Shown here: one piece after another, positions 37,821 to 46,172 of the stretch
How positions within the stretch are numbered: the stretch's first letter is position 1
Layout of the letters: each line of letters starts with the position of its first letter
Program-made: the position numbers and the translations under genes
NCBI RefSeq assembly: GCF_003970925.1
Contig: NZ_RWJF01000001.1
Span: 2,846,501 to 2,910,500, forward strand
DNA from: Sphingomonas ginkgonis
GTDB lineage: Bacteria; Pseudomonadota; Alphaproteobacteria; Sphingomonadales; Sphingomonadaceae
DNA: 64,000 bases
Direction of reading: 5' to 3'
Notes under the pieces: model-generated
What the model was told of the DNA's origin: nothing
What the model saw: only the letters and a program-made list of their open reading frames with translations
Database searches by the model: none

Positions 37821-39371
37821 ATGAGCGGTTCGCTACGCGGACGCTTCGACCGTCTCTCGACGGGTTCGAAGCTGTTTCTTATTTTGACGCTGGCGCTGCT
37901 GCCGTTCGGGCTTGTTCTGGCATGGACCGCGGCGGGCAATGTCGCGCAAGCCAACCGCGCGCTGGAGCAGCGCGCCGAGGCGCAGACCGGGAGCGCGATC
38001 CAGTCGGTCGAAAGCGTCGTCGCGCGTAACGCCCTGGCACTCCGGATTGCCGCAAACGGCGCGCTTCGCCAAGCCAACTCCGATCCCTGCCAAACCACGG
38101 CACAGACCCTCGCGCTGACGCCAGCCGTCGGGCGGAACTTCACGCTGCGCGACACCAACGGGCTCCAGCTCTGTACGGCCGGGATCTTCCAGCCGCAGCG
38201 TGACAACCTGCTCGTCGCGCCGGGCGACATCCGCACCTGGGTAAGCAACGATGGTCACCAGCTATTCTTTAAAGTCGGAGTGATTAACGGAACCGCGACT
38301 GGGGCGCTGCCCGACACCGAGCTTCGCCAGGCCGCGCTGGCCAGCGGTGCGCATTTCCTGACCTTCGGGCTGAACGACAGCCTCCACGACATGGTGCTGA
38401 TCGACTCTCCGGTCGCATCGGGCGCCGAACTGCTGCCGACCATCACCCGGAGCCGGCGGATCGCGAACAACCAGCTGTCCGTGTCGAGCGTCACCCGGCT
38501 GCCGCGGATCGCCGAAGCGGATCGGGTGCTCATCTTCCTGCCGCTGCTGATGTGGGCGCTGGCGTCGCTGCTGAGCTGGTGGCTGGTGCAGCGGCTGCTG
38601 ATCCGACCGCTGCGCCATCTCCAGCGCTCGGTCGCCAACTTCCAGCCGGGCGATGGTCCCCTCGCGCTGCCCGACCGGCGCGGCCCGGCGAAGGAGATCG
38701 ACGAGCTCGGCCAAGCGTTCGAGCGAGCCGTCGAGCGCGTCGAACACAGCGAGCGCGAAATGGGCGTCGCGCTCGAGGGCCAGCGGCGGCTGGTCCGCGA
38801 GGTCCACCACCGGGTGAAGAACAATCTCCAGGTGGTCGCCAGCCTGCTCAACATCCATGGGCGCAACGCCGGGACGCCGGACGCCAAGGATGCCTACTCG
38901 GCGATCGGGCGCCGCGTGGACGCGTTGTCGGTGGTCCACCGCAATCACTATGCCGAGCTCGAGGAGAATCGCGGCATCGCGCTTCGCCCGCTAGTCACCG
39001 AGCTCGCCGCCGGTCTTCGCGGCAGTGCGCCGGACAGCGCGCGCGCCATCTCCATCCAGCTTGACGTCGAGAGCCTCAACACGACCCAGGATGCGGCCGT
39101 GGCGGCGGCGTTCCTGATCACCGAAATCGTCGAGTTCGCCATGCTCCACGAGCCGGAGGAGCCGATCGAGGTCGTGCTCCGCCGCACTGGTGACCTCACC
39201 GCTGCGCTCAGCCTGACCAGCCCGGTACTGGTGCCCGGGCAGGAGCAGGTGAACCCGGAGCGCAAGCAGTTCGAGCGGATCGTCGATGGTCTCGCGCGCC
39301 AGCTCCGCTCCCCGCTCGAGCGCAAACTGGGGCGCTACAGTGTCGACCTGCCGGTGTTTCCGGCATCCTGA
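37821..39371 (+). CDS. phyP: PhyP-like HisKA_2 sensor protein with degenerate ATPase domain
   Basis: The 516-aa membrane protein has TM1 (about 17-37), an extracytoplasmic domain with two Cys (PCQTT, LQLCTAG), TM2 (about 234-257), a linker, and a HisKA_2 dimerisation domain with REVHHRVKNNLQVVASLL (His330). The ATPase part is eroded: the N-box reads TEIVEFAMLHEP instead of NELVTNALKHA, no DNGxG is present, and the end (FERIVDGLARQLRSPL) lacks GxGLGL. Sphingomonas PhyP, encoded beside nepR, is a negative regulator of PhyR. A phosphatase role is inferred from position and the lost ATP motifs. Confidence 0.85.
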   Translation: MSGSLRGRFDRLSTGSKLFLILTLALLPFGLVLAWTAAGNVAQANRALEQRAEAQTGSAIQSVESVVARNALALRIAANGALRQANSDPCQTTAQTLALTPAVGRNFTLRDTNGLQLCTAGIFQPQRDNLLVAPGDIRTWVSNDGHQLFFKVGVINGTATGALPDTELRQAALASGAHFLTFGLNDSLHDMVLIDSPVASGAELLPTITRSRRIANNQLSVSSVTRLPRIAEADRVLIFLPLLMWALASLLSWWLVQRLLIRPLRHLQRSVANFQPGDGPLALPDRRGPAKEIDELGQAFERAVERVEHSEREMGVALEGQRRLVREVHHRVKNNLQVVASLLNIHGRNAGTPDAKDAYSAIGRRVDALSVVHRNHYAELEENRGIALRPLVTELAAGLRGSAPDSARAISIQLDVESLNTTQDAAVAAAFLITEIVEFAMLHEPEEPIEVVLRRTGDLTAALSLTSPVLVPGQEQVNPERKQFERIVDGLARQLRSPLERKLGRYSVDLPVFPAS

Positions 39372-39400
39372 ATAATTTCGTAAATTTTCTCGAGGACAGC

Positions 39401-39425
39401 GGAACCCCGGACGGCCAACACCGTT
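39401..39425 (+). promoter_or_regulatory. Perfect EcfG promoter without a downstream ORF
   Basis: GGAAC (39401-39405), 16 bp, CGTT (39422-39425). It starts 30 bp after the phyP stop and points into an intergenic region with no plausible coding frame, towards the 3' end of the oppositely oriented tatC. Confidence 0.85.
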
Positions 39426-39431
39426 TTACTC

Positions 39432-39530
39432 TTCGGATAGTGACCTTTTGCCCCCCCGCTCTCGCTATCCGCTTACATGGGCCCGGAAACGTCAACCCTC
39501 CCCCCCCCGGTGACGTTTTCGGGCCCAAAT
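39432..39530 (+). ncRNA. Candidate stress-induced sRNA with C-rich hairpin loops (GsrN-like)
   Basis: Starting at the expected start site of the EcfG promoter, the sequence folds into stem 1, CGGATAG/CTATCCG (39434-39440 with 39465-39471), whose loop holds seven C (39451-39457). Stem 2 has 16-bp arms (39479-39494 with 39511-39526, one G-T pair) and nine C in its 16-nt loop (39500-39508). A further small hairpin, GCCCGA/TCGGGC, lies at 39560-39577. Exposed C-rich loops are used by alphaproteobacterial sRNAs such as Caulobacter GsrN to pair with G-rich ribosome binding sites. The 3' end is uncertain because no T tract follows. About 100 nt long. Confidence 0.65.
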
Positions 39531-39585
39531 TCTATCCGGGGTTCATTGGCATCAGAGGCGCCCGAACACTGTCGGGCTCCAACGG

Positions 39586-40359
39586 CTAAGTGGCGCTACC
39601 CTGTCCTTCGCCGGCCTTTTTCCGCGCGGCTCGCCAGTGGGTCAGTCGGATCGCCAGAATGGCGAACTCGTAAAGGCCGTAGAGCGGCACCAGCAGCAGC
39701 AGCATTGAGACCACGTCGGGCGGGGTCAGCACGGCGGCGGCGGCTCCCGCGATGACGACGGCATAGCGCCGGCTCTTCTGCAGCTGCTCGACGGTGATGA
39801 TCCCGGCACGCTCAAGGATCATCAGCAGCACGGGCGTCAGGAACGCCGCGCCGAACCCGAACAGGAAGCGGGTGACGAAGTTGAGGTAATTGCCGACGCC
39901 CGGCAGCGCCTCCTGCTGGACCCCACCGATGTTGCCGCTGTAGCCAAGCAGGAACTTCAGCGCCCACGGCATCGCGACGAAATAGGCGAAGCTCGCTCCG
40001 GCAATGAAGAAGAAGGGCGTCATGAGGAGGAAGGGCAAAAAGGCCCGCTTCTCCTTGGCGTAGAGGCCGGGCGCGACGAACCGCCAAAGCTGGGTCGAGA
40101 TGACCGGGAAGCTCAGCATCAGCGCCGCCCAGGCCGCCACCTTCACCTCCACGAAGAAGGCCTCGAAGATGTCGGTGTAGATGAGCTTGCCCTGCCCCGC
40201 GCGGAGCAGCGGCTGGACCAGCACCGCGAAGATCGGCTTGGCGAAATACATGCAAACGAAGAAGGTCAGCGTCAGCGCCGCCAAACAGATGAACAGGCGG
40301 CGGCGGAGCTCGACCAGATGCTCGAATAGCGGCTGCTTGCTGTCGTCGATGTCCTTCAT
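39586..40359 (-). CDS. tatC: Twin-arginine translocase subunit TatC
   Basis: TatC (257 aa) is the six-helix Tat receptor that binds twin-arginine signals with TatB. It starts QPLFEHLVELRRRLFICL, the conserved HLxELRxR motif, and has the expected six transmembrane segments. The ATG overlaps the tatB stop (ATGA). At least one substrate, the DUF1501 protein, is encoded in this window. Confidence 0.97.
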   Translation of the reverse strand: MKDIDDSKQPLFEHLVELRRRLFICLAALTLTFFVCMYFAKPIFAVLVQPLLRAGQGKLIYTDIFEAFFVEVKVAAWAALMLSFPVISTQLWRFVAPGLYAKEKRAFLPFLLMTPFFFIAGASFAYFVAMPWALKFLLGYSGNIGGVQQEALPGVGNYLNFVTRFLFGFGAAFLTPVLLMILERAGIITVEQLQKSRRYAVVIAGAAAAVLTPPDVVSMLLLLVPLYGLYEFAILAIRLTHWRAARKKAGEGQGSAT

Positions 40360-40826
40360 GGCAGCGGCCGGGCGGGCGGGCGCGGCAGCGGAAGCTGCGG
40401 CTCTTCGTCACTGCCGTTGGACGGAGCGGGGGCGGCGAGACGGCCCGGATCGACTACCGGGGGCATGGTGTCGGTAAGGCCGATTGGGCCGGCATCCGCG
40501 CCCGGCGGCGGGCCTAGCTCGCCTGCCTGCGGCATCATGGTCGTGGCCGGATCGAGCCCTGCGGCACCCGGCTCGGGATAAGGGGCATTGGCCGGATGCA
40601 GATTCATGATCCGCTCATTCTCCTCCCGCCAGCGCTTCTCCATCTCCTCCAGCTCGGCTTCGCGCATCATGTTCTCGATGCCGGCTGTGAAGTGGCGTGC
40701 CATGCCCCGTGCCCGGCCGTAAAAGCGGCCGACCGTGTGGAGCACCCGCGGTAGGTCCTTGGGCCCGATGAAGACGAGCGCCAGGACGGCGAGGACGAGC
40801 AGCTCGCTGCTGTCGATCCCGAACAC
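40356..40826 (-). CDS. tatB: Twin-arginine translocase subunit TatB
   Basis: A 156-aa protein with the TatB N-terminus MFGIDSSELLVLAVLALVFIGPKDLPRVL (transmembrane helix, Gly-Pro hinge), an amphipathic helix, and a long Pro-rich tail. Start is GTG, 7 bp after tatA. It forms the substrate-receptor complex with TatC. Confidence 0.95.
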   Translation of the reverse strand: MFGIDSSELLVLAVLALVFIGPKDLPRVLHTVGRFYGRARGMARHFTAGIENMMREAELEEMEKRWREENERIMNLHPANAPYPEPGAAGLDPATTMMPQAGELGPPPGADAGPIGLTDTMPPVVDPGRLAAPAPSNGSDEEPQLPLPRPPARPLP

Positions 40827-40833
40827 CTAGGGA

Positions 40834-41148
40834 TCAGCCGCGGCGGGTGTCTTCCGGCGGCGGTGCCACCGGCTGCGCCGGCGGCGGAGGCGGCGCGACC
40901 GGGTCGGGCGCGCGGGTCGAGCTCACCTCGATCGGACGATCGGGAGTCTGGCCGAGCCGCTGCTGCTGCTCCCACCGCTGCCGCTCATAATCGCGGCGCT
41001 TCTCTTCCTCGTCGTCGGCCATGCCGGCCTTGAACTGCTTCATGCCCTTGGCGAGGTCGCCCATCATGTTGCTGAAGCGATTTCCGCCGAACAGCAGGAG
41101 GACGAGGATGGCGAGGATCAGGATATGCCAGAGGCTGAACGAGCCCAT
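40834..41148 (-). CDS. tatA: Twin-arginine translocase subunit TatA
   Basis: The 104-aa protein has the TatA layout: short N-terminal helix (LWHILILAILVLLLFGGNRF), FGGNR hinge and amphipathic helix (DLAKGMKQFKAGM), followed by a charged and Pro-rich tail that makes it longer than most TatA. It oligomerises to form the translocation pore. It precedes tatB and tatC in one operon behind scpB (27-bp gap). Confidence 0.95.
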   Translation of the reverse strand: MGSFSLWHILILAILVLLLFGGNRFSNMMGDLAKGMKQFKAGMADDEEEKRRDYERQRWEQQQRLGQTPDRPIEVSSTRAPDPVAPPPPPAQPVAPPPEDTRRG

Positions 41149-41175
41149 TGTCGAAAACTCCTTTGGTCGAGCTAT

Positions 41176-41742
41176 CTAGTCGTCCTCGCCCGCGCTTTCC
41201 AGCTGCAGTTGTATAAGCCCGTCGTCGAGCGGATCGAGCAGCCCCGCCGCCTTCAGATCGTCGATCCCGGGCAGGTCACGGCGCGAGCCAAGTCCGAAAT
41301 GGCGCAGAAATTCGGCCGTCGTTGCGTAGAGCAGCGGCCGCCCCGGCGCCTCGCGCCGCCCGGCCGGTCGGACCCATCCCGCCTCCATCAGCACGTCCAG
41401 CGTCCCCTTGGCGGTCTGGACTCCCCGAATCGCCTCGATCTCGGCGCGGCTAACCGGCTCGTGATAGGCGATGATCGCCAGCGTCTCGATTGCTGCGCGC
41501 GAGAGGCGACGCGGCTCCTCGCGAGTTCGGCGAAGCAGGTGTGCGAGGTCGGGCGCCGTCTGGAAGTGCCAGCGACCGCCGCGCTCGACCAGCTGAATGC
41601 CGTGCGAAGCATAGGTTTCCGCCAGCACGACGAGCGCGGCGGGTACATCTCCCTCCCCGACGTGCAGCGCGATCTCGTCGAGGGTGACCGGCTCGGTCGC
41701 AGCGAACACCGTCGCCTCCACGGCGCGGACGAACTCGTCCAT
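41176..41742 (-). CDS. scpB: Segregation and condensation protein B
   Basis: ScpB (188 aa) is a kleisin-associated winged-helix protein of the SMC-ScpAB condensin. Typical segments: VEATVFAATEPVTLDEIA, LSRAAIETLAIIAYHEPVSRAEIEAIRGV and LLYATTAEFLRHFGL. ATG at 41742 overlaps the scpA stop (TGATG); an in-frame GTG lies one codon upstream. Confidence 0.94.
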   Translation of the reverse strand: MDEFVRAVEATVFAATEPVTLDEIALHVGEGDVPAALVVLAETYASHGIQLVERGGRWHFQTAPDLAHLLRRTREEPRRLSRAAIETLAIIAYHEPVSRAEIEAIRGVQTAKGTLDVLMEAGWVRPAGRREAPGRPLLYATTAEFLRHFGLGSRRDLPGIDDLKAAGLLDPLDDGLIQLQLESAGEDD

Positions 41743-42488
41743 CACGCGGCCCTCACCTCGAGCGGCTCGAACGGCCCACCCTGACGAAGGTCGAGCCGTC
41801 CCTGCCGGGCGAGCTCGAGTGCGGCGACGAACGAGCTGGCCAGCGCTGAGCGGCGATAGGCCGGGTCCTGGGTCGCCGGAAGAAAGCTTTCGATGCGCGA
41901 CCAGTCCATACGGCTGCCGACGAGCCGCCCGACCCGCTCGATTGCTTCTTCGAGCGTCATCACGGCGCGGTCGGCGACGACGTGCATGGCCGGCGCGGTG
42001 CGGGCCTTCACAGCCCCGAATGCCGCGTAGAGGTCGAACGAGGCGACCTGCCAGGCGGCGCGGCGCGCGAGCTTCAGCCCTTCGGGCGCGCCGCGGAGGA
42101 AGACGTCGCGGCCGACCCGGTCGCCGCCCATCAGCCGCGCCGCCGCCTCGCGCATCGCGTCGAGCCGCTGCAGCCGCAGCTGAAGGCGAAGTGCCAGCTC
42201 CTCAGGGCTGGGGTCCTGCTCGGGATCCTTGGGCAGCAGGAGACAGGATTTCAGATAAGCGAGCCATGCCGCCATCACGAGATAATCGGCGGCGATCTCC
42301 AGCTTCAGCGCACGAGCGCCCTCGAGATAGGCGAGATATTGCTCGACCAGCGAGAGGATCGAGATCTGCTGCAGGTCGACCTTCTGCGCCCGCGCGAGAT
42401 TGAGCAGCAGGTCGAGCGGCCCCTCCCACGAGCCGAGGCTGAGCGTCAGCGGCTCATCGGCGTCGTGAAGCGGAAGGGCCTCGGTCAC
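41742..42488 (-). CDS. scpA: Segregation and condensation protein A
   Basis: ScpA (248 aa), the kleisin bridging the SMC head domains. It contains WEGPLDLLLNLARAQKVDLQQISILSLVEQYLAYL, the diagnostic N-terminal region, and YLVMAAWLAYLKSCLLLP. GTG start at 42488. It opens the scpAB-tatABC series; nagZ, often just upstream of scpA in alphaproteobacteria, is separated from it by the TonB-receptor gene. Confidence 0.95.
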   Translation of the reverse strand: MTEALPLHDADEPLTLSLGSWEGPLDLLLNLARAQKVDLQQISILSLVEQYLAYLEGARALKLEIAADYLVMAAWLAYLKSCLLLPKDPEQDPSPEELALRLQLRLQRLDAMREAAARLMGGDRVGRDVFLRGAPEGLKLARRAAWQVASFDLYAAFGAVKARTAPAMHVVADRAVMTLEEAIERVGRLVGSRMDWSRIESFLPATQDPAYRRSALASSFVAALELARQGRLDLRQGGPFEPLEVRAA

Positions 42489-42651
42489 CGCCGCAGGTTA
42501 GCGCATCGGCCGCAGCGAACAAGCTGATCAAAGTTGTTGCGGACCAGTCACAATCCATCGCTCAACATTGCCTTCCTGTCACTTTCCACTCCCGTGCACG
42601 GCGGAAAACCCCTAAATTTGGCGGCGGGGAACAAGCTTGAGGGGGAAAATC

Positions 42652-45108
42652 ATGCGTCGGACCACGTCTCTTGTCTGCCATCTTCTGGTCGGAAGCGCCG
42701 CGCTGGCCTTCGTCACGCCTGCCGCGGCGCAGACGAGCCAGGAGGGCGCCGCGCAGGCGACCAACCCGACCGCGACGACGCCGGCACGGGAAGTCACTAA
42801 CGACGGGGAAATTATCGTCACCGCCACCAAGCGCGCGACGACGGTCCAGGACGTCCCCTTCTCGGTCAACGCCCAGTCGCAGCAGGACTTGCAGCGGGCC
42901 AATGCGCAGACGGTCGAGGACATCAGCCGCAACGTCGCCGGCCTTACCGTCCAGAATCTCGGGCCGGGTCAGAGCCAGGTGTCGGTCCGCGGCGTCTCGG
43001 CGGGGCAGATCGTCCGCGACCAACCGGGCGTTAAGGAGCAGGTCGGCGTCTATCTCGACGAGAGCGTGATCTCGCTGTCGCTGTTCACGCCCGACTTCGA
43101 CCTGTTTGACCTCAATCGGGTGGAGACGCTGCGCGGCCCGCAGGGCACGCTGTTCGGCTCGGGCAGCGTCGGTGGCACGCTCCGCTACATCACCAATCAG
43201 CCCAAGCTCGGGAAGGTCGAGGGGCTGGTCGAGGCCAATGCCAACACGGTCGACGAGAGCGACGTCGGCGGTCACGTCAAGGCGGCCGTCAACGTGCCGC
43301 TCGGCGCGACCGCGGCGATCCGCGCGGTGGGTTATGCCACGCACTACGCCGGCTTCATTGACGCGGTCGGCCCGGCAGCCGGCAAGAACATTAACGACGG
43401 CCATCGGATCGGCGGCAGGCTCTCGCTGCTGTGGGAAGCCGCCCCCGGCATCCGGCTGACCCCGCGCATCGTCTACCAGGATGTCAAGGCGAACGGCTTT
43501 AACCGCCGAGAGGAATACCATCTATACTGCAACCAGTTCCTCACCCCGGCCTGCAGCTTGGGGGGTGCCGACCAGTATCTGAAGCTGCGCGAGCAGTTTC
43601 GCGATAAGACGACACTCGCCGACCTTACCGCGAGCGCCGACTTCGGCGGTGCGGAGCTGACTTCGGTGACTAGCTACATCCACCGCAACATCCTCGTCAG
43701 CCGCGACGCGTCGGCCTTGACCGGCTCGGTTTCCGTTTCGCCGTTCATCATCGCGCTAGGCGCCGCGCCGGCACTGGCCAACCTGCCGTCGAACCTCCGC
43801 GACACGACCCGGCTCAACCAATGGAGCCAGGAGCTTCGTGTCGCCTCGACTGGCAGCGGACCGTTCCAGTGGGTGTTCGGCGGCTTCTACAGCCACGTGA
43901 ACCGCAAATATGCGCAGCGGCTGCCAACCCCCGGTTACGACGCCTTCGTCGACGCGGCGCTCGGCGCCGGCGTCTCGGCCGCCGTCGCTAACGGCTTCCC
44001 TCTCAACTCGCCCTACAACGCCGACCTGCCCTACATCATCAAGCAAGCCGCGGTGTTCGGCGAGGCGAGCTACAAATTCGGACAGTTCAAGCTGACCGGC
44101 GGGGGTCGCTACTACGACTTCAAAGAGAAGCGCGACTTCATCTCAGGCGGCATCTTCTCGAACAGCGACACCCGGATCGGCGACAAGACCAAGTCGAACG
44201 GGTTCAGCCCGCGCGCGATCCTCAGCTGGGAGCCGCAGCGGCGGACCGCGGTCAATCTCCAGATTGCCAAGGGGTTCCGGCTCGGCGGCGTCAACGATCC
44301 GCTCAACATCCCGCTGTGCAGCGGCGGCGCGACCGGCGTCGATGCGCAGACCTACGGCGGGCGTCCGACCTATAAGGACGAGACGCTGTGGAACTATGAG
44401 GCGAACTTCAAGCTGGGCGGCCGCGGGCTGAGCATGACGGCCGCGGCCTTCTACAACGACATCAAGAACCTGCAGGTGACGGCGGACGCCGGCAGCTGCT
44501 CCTCACGCGTGGTCTTCAACGTGCCCAAGGCGCACAGCAGCGGCGTCGAGCTGGAGATCAACGCCACGCCGATGCCGGGACTCGATCTCAGCCTCGCCAC
44601 CAACGTCCAGTCGGCGAAGTTCGACTCGAGCGTGGTGACCGCCGGTGCCAGCCCGACGGTGATCGCCGGCATCCGCGACGGCAACCGTCTCCCTACCGTT
44701 CCCAAGTTCCAGCTCGCCGCCACCGCGACCTACGGGCAGCGGTTCAGCAGCACGGGCGAATGGTATGTGACCGGCAGCTTCCAGCATGTCGGCAACCGCT
44801 TCACCCAGCCATCCGATCAGGAGACCGGCGCGGGTAACTTCAACTTCATCTTTTTCAACCCGGCCACTGCCGCCTTCGGGACGCGCAACGGCAGCTTCGG
44901 CTCGCTCAAGCTGCCGAGCTACGACCTCGTCAACGCCTCGGTCGGGTTGAAGTGGGACAATGGGCTTGAGGCGGTGCTCTACGCCAACAACCTGTTCAAC
45001 AAGACCCCGCTCCTCTCGCTCGACCGCGAGCGCGGCGGGCGGGCACGGCTCGGCTACAATGTCGGGCAGCCGCGGACGATCGGGCTGACCGTTCGCAAGG
45101 CGTTCTGA
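42652..45108 (+). CDS. TonB-dependent outer-membrane receptor
   Basis: The 818-aa receptor has a signal peptide (cut after AAAQ), a TonB-box-like EIIVTATKR, a plug domain (VQDVPFSVNAQSQQDL ... RVETLRGPQGTLFGSGSVGGTLRYIT) and a 22-strand barrel ending in Phe (LTVRKAF). It imports siderophores, glycans or other large solutes with TonB energy; no neighbour names the substrate. GAGGGGGA precedes the ATG at 42652. It is the only plus-strand gene between scpA and nagZ. No cobalamin-riboswitch features are visible in the 163-bp leader. Confidence 0.94.
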   Translation: MRRTTSLVCHLLVGSAALAFVTPAAAQTSQEGAAQATNPTATTPAREVTNDGEIIVTATKRATTVQDVPFSVNAQSQQDLQRANAQTVEDISRNVAGLTVQNLGPGQSQVSVRGVSAGQIVRDQPGVKEQVGVYLDESVISLSLFTPDFDLFDLNRVETLRGPQGTLFGSGSVGGTLRYITNQPKLGKVEGLVEANANTVDESDVGGHVKAAVNVPLGATAAIRAVGYATHYAGFIDAVGPAAGKNINDGHRIGGRLSLLWEAAPGIRLTPRIVYQDVKANGFNRREEYHLYCNQFLTPACSLGGADQYLKLREQFRDKTTLADLTASADFGGAELTSVTSYIHRNILVSRDASALTGSVSVSPFIIALGAAPALANLPSNLRDTTRLNQWSQELRVASTGSGPFQWVFGGFYSHVNRKYAQRLPTPGYDAFVDAALGAGVSAAVANGFPLNSPYNADLPYIIKQAAVFGEASYKFGQFKLTGGGRYYDFKEKRDFISGGIFSNSDTRIGDKTKSNGFSPRAILSWEPQRRTAVNLQIAKGFRLGGVNDPLNIPLCSGGATGVDAQTYGGRPTYKDETLWNYEANFKLGGRGLSMTAAAFYNDIKNLQVTADAGSCSSRVVFNVPKAHSSGVELEINATPMPGLDLSLATNVQSAKFDSSVVTAGASPTVIAGIRDGNRLPTVPKFQLAATATYGQRFSSTGEWYVTGSFQHVGNRFTQPSDQETGAGNFNFIFFNPATAAFGTRNGSFGSLKLPSYDLVNASVGLKWDNGLEAVLYANNLFNKTPLLSLDRERGGRARLGYNVGQPRTIGLTVRKAF

Positions 45109-45116
45109 GCAACGGC

Positions 45117-45144
45117 ACCGGGGCGTCGCGCGCGGCGCCCCGGT
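45117..45144. terminator. Hairpin between the TonB receptor and nagZ genes
   Basis: ACCGGGGCG and CGCCCCGGT pair over 9 bp around a 10-nt GC loop, 8 bp after the receptor stop. No T tract on either side. Confidence 0.5.
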
Positions 45145-45164
45145 ATATTCGGGAAGAAGTCAGG

Positions 45165-46172
45165 TCAGACCAGCGCGAGCAGCCTGTCACGCTTGTCCAG
45201 TGCTGCGGCGAAGTCGAGTCCCTCCTCGGGCGCAATGGCCGCCATGGCTTGTTCCAGCCGCTCCGCGCTACGGGGGGTCATTGCTCCCACCCGCCCCGCC
45301 ACGTCGATCATCTCATCGAGGCGCCCCGAACAATGGAGTGCGACGTCGCAGCCGGCGGCGAGGCAACGCTCCGCGCGTTCGCCGGGTGATCCGGCCAACG
45401 CCTCCATGCCCAGATCGTCGGTCATCAGCCAGCCGTCGAAACCGATGCGGCCGCGGATGATATCACGGATCACCACTTGGCTCTGGCTCGCCGGGTGCAG
45501 GGGATCCCAGACGGAATAGACGATGTGCGCAACCATCGCCATCGGACAGCGGCTGCTGAGCCGCTCGAACGGCTCCAGATCGATCGCCAGTTCCTCCTCC
45601 AACGCGGAGACCAGCGGCAGTTCCTTGTGGCTGTCGACCAGTGCGCGGCCGTGCCCGGGAATGTGCTTCAAGGTGCCGAGCACCCCGGCCGACGCCATCC
45701 CGTCGAGGACCGCGCGGCCCAGCGCCGACACCTGCATCGGCACGCTTCCCAGCGAGCGATCTCCGACGATGTCGCTGGCGCCGGGCTGAAGCACGTCGAG
45801 GACGGGGAGACAGTCGACGTTGATCCCGCACTCGACCAGCATCAGCGCAAGTGCGCGGGCGTTGACCCGGGCGGCTTCGATCGCGCTGGAGGGTGCAATA
45901 TCGTATAGTTTGTCGAAAACGCCCATGGGCGGGAAGGCAGTCCACTCTGGCGGCTTCATGCGCGCGACGCGGCCGCCCTCCTGGTCGATGAGGATCGGAA
46001 CGTCGGCCCGCCCCGAAAGCGATCGAAGCTCGTCCGTCAGCGCCCGCAACTGTTCCCGGTTCGAACAGTTGCGGGCGAAGATGATGAATCCTGCCGGATC
46101 GGCGTCTCGGAAGAAATCCCTTTCGTCGGCCGCCAGCTGAAGGCCGGCAAGACCGTAGATTGCCGCCTGCAT
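45165..46172 (-). CDS. nagZ: Beta-N-acetylhexosaminidase
   Basis: NagZ (335 aa, GH3) removes N-acetylglucosamine from muropeptide fragments during peptidoglycan recycling in the cytosol. Visible: ILIDQEGGRVARM, KHIPGHGRALVDSHKELP (catalytic-loop region) and DGWLMTDDLGMEAL (nucleophile Asp). ATG at 46172 overlaps the SPOR gene stop (TGATG), which rejects the longer frame. Confidence 0.95.
   Translation of the reverse strand: MQAAIYGLAGLQLAADERDFFRDADPAGFIIFARNCSNREQLRALTDELRSLSGRADVPILIDQEGGRVARMKPPEWTAFPPMGVFDKLYDIAPSSAIEAARVNARALALMLVECGINVDCLPVLDVLQPGASDIVGDRSLGSVPMQVSALGRAVLDGMASAGVLGTLKHIPGHGRALVDSHKELPLVSALEEELAIDLEPFERLSSRCPMAMVAHIVYSVWDPLHPASQSQVVIRDIIRGRIGFDGWLMTDDLGMEALAGSPGERAERCLAAGCDVALHCSGRLDEMIDVAGRVGAMTPRSAERLEQAMAAIAPEEGLDFAAALDKRDRLLALV

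Noticed and set aside
39479..39526. The long inverted repeat as a plain terminator
   Set aside because: Neither side has a T tract, and an exact EcfG promoter lies upstream, so an sRNA stem explains it better.
42489..42651. Cobalamin or other riboswitch before the TonB receptor
   Set aside because: No B12-box-like conserved segment or structured long leader is visible in 163 bp.
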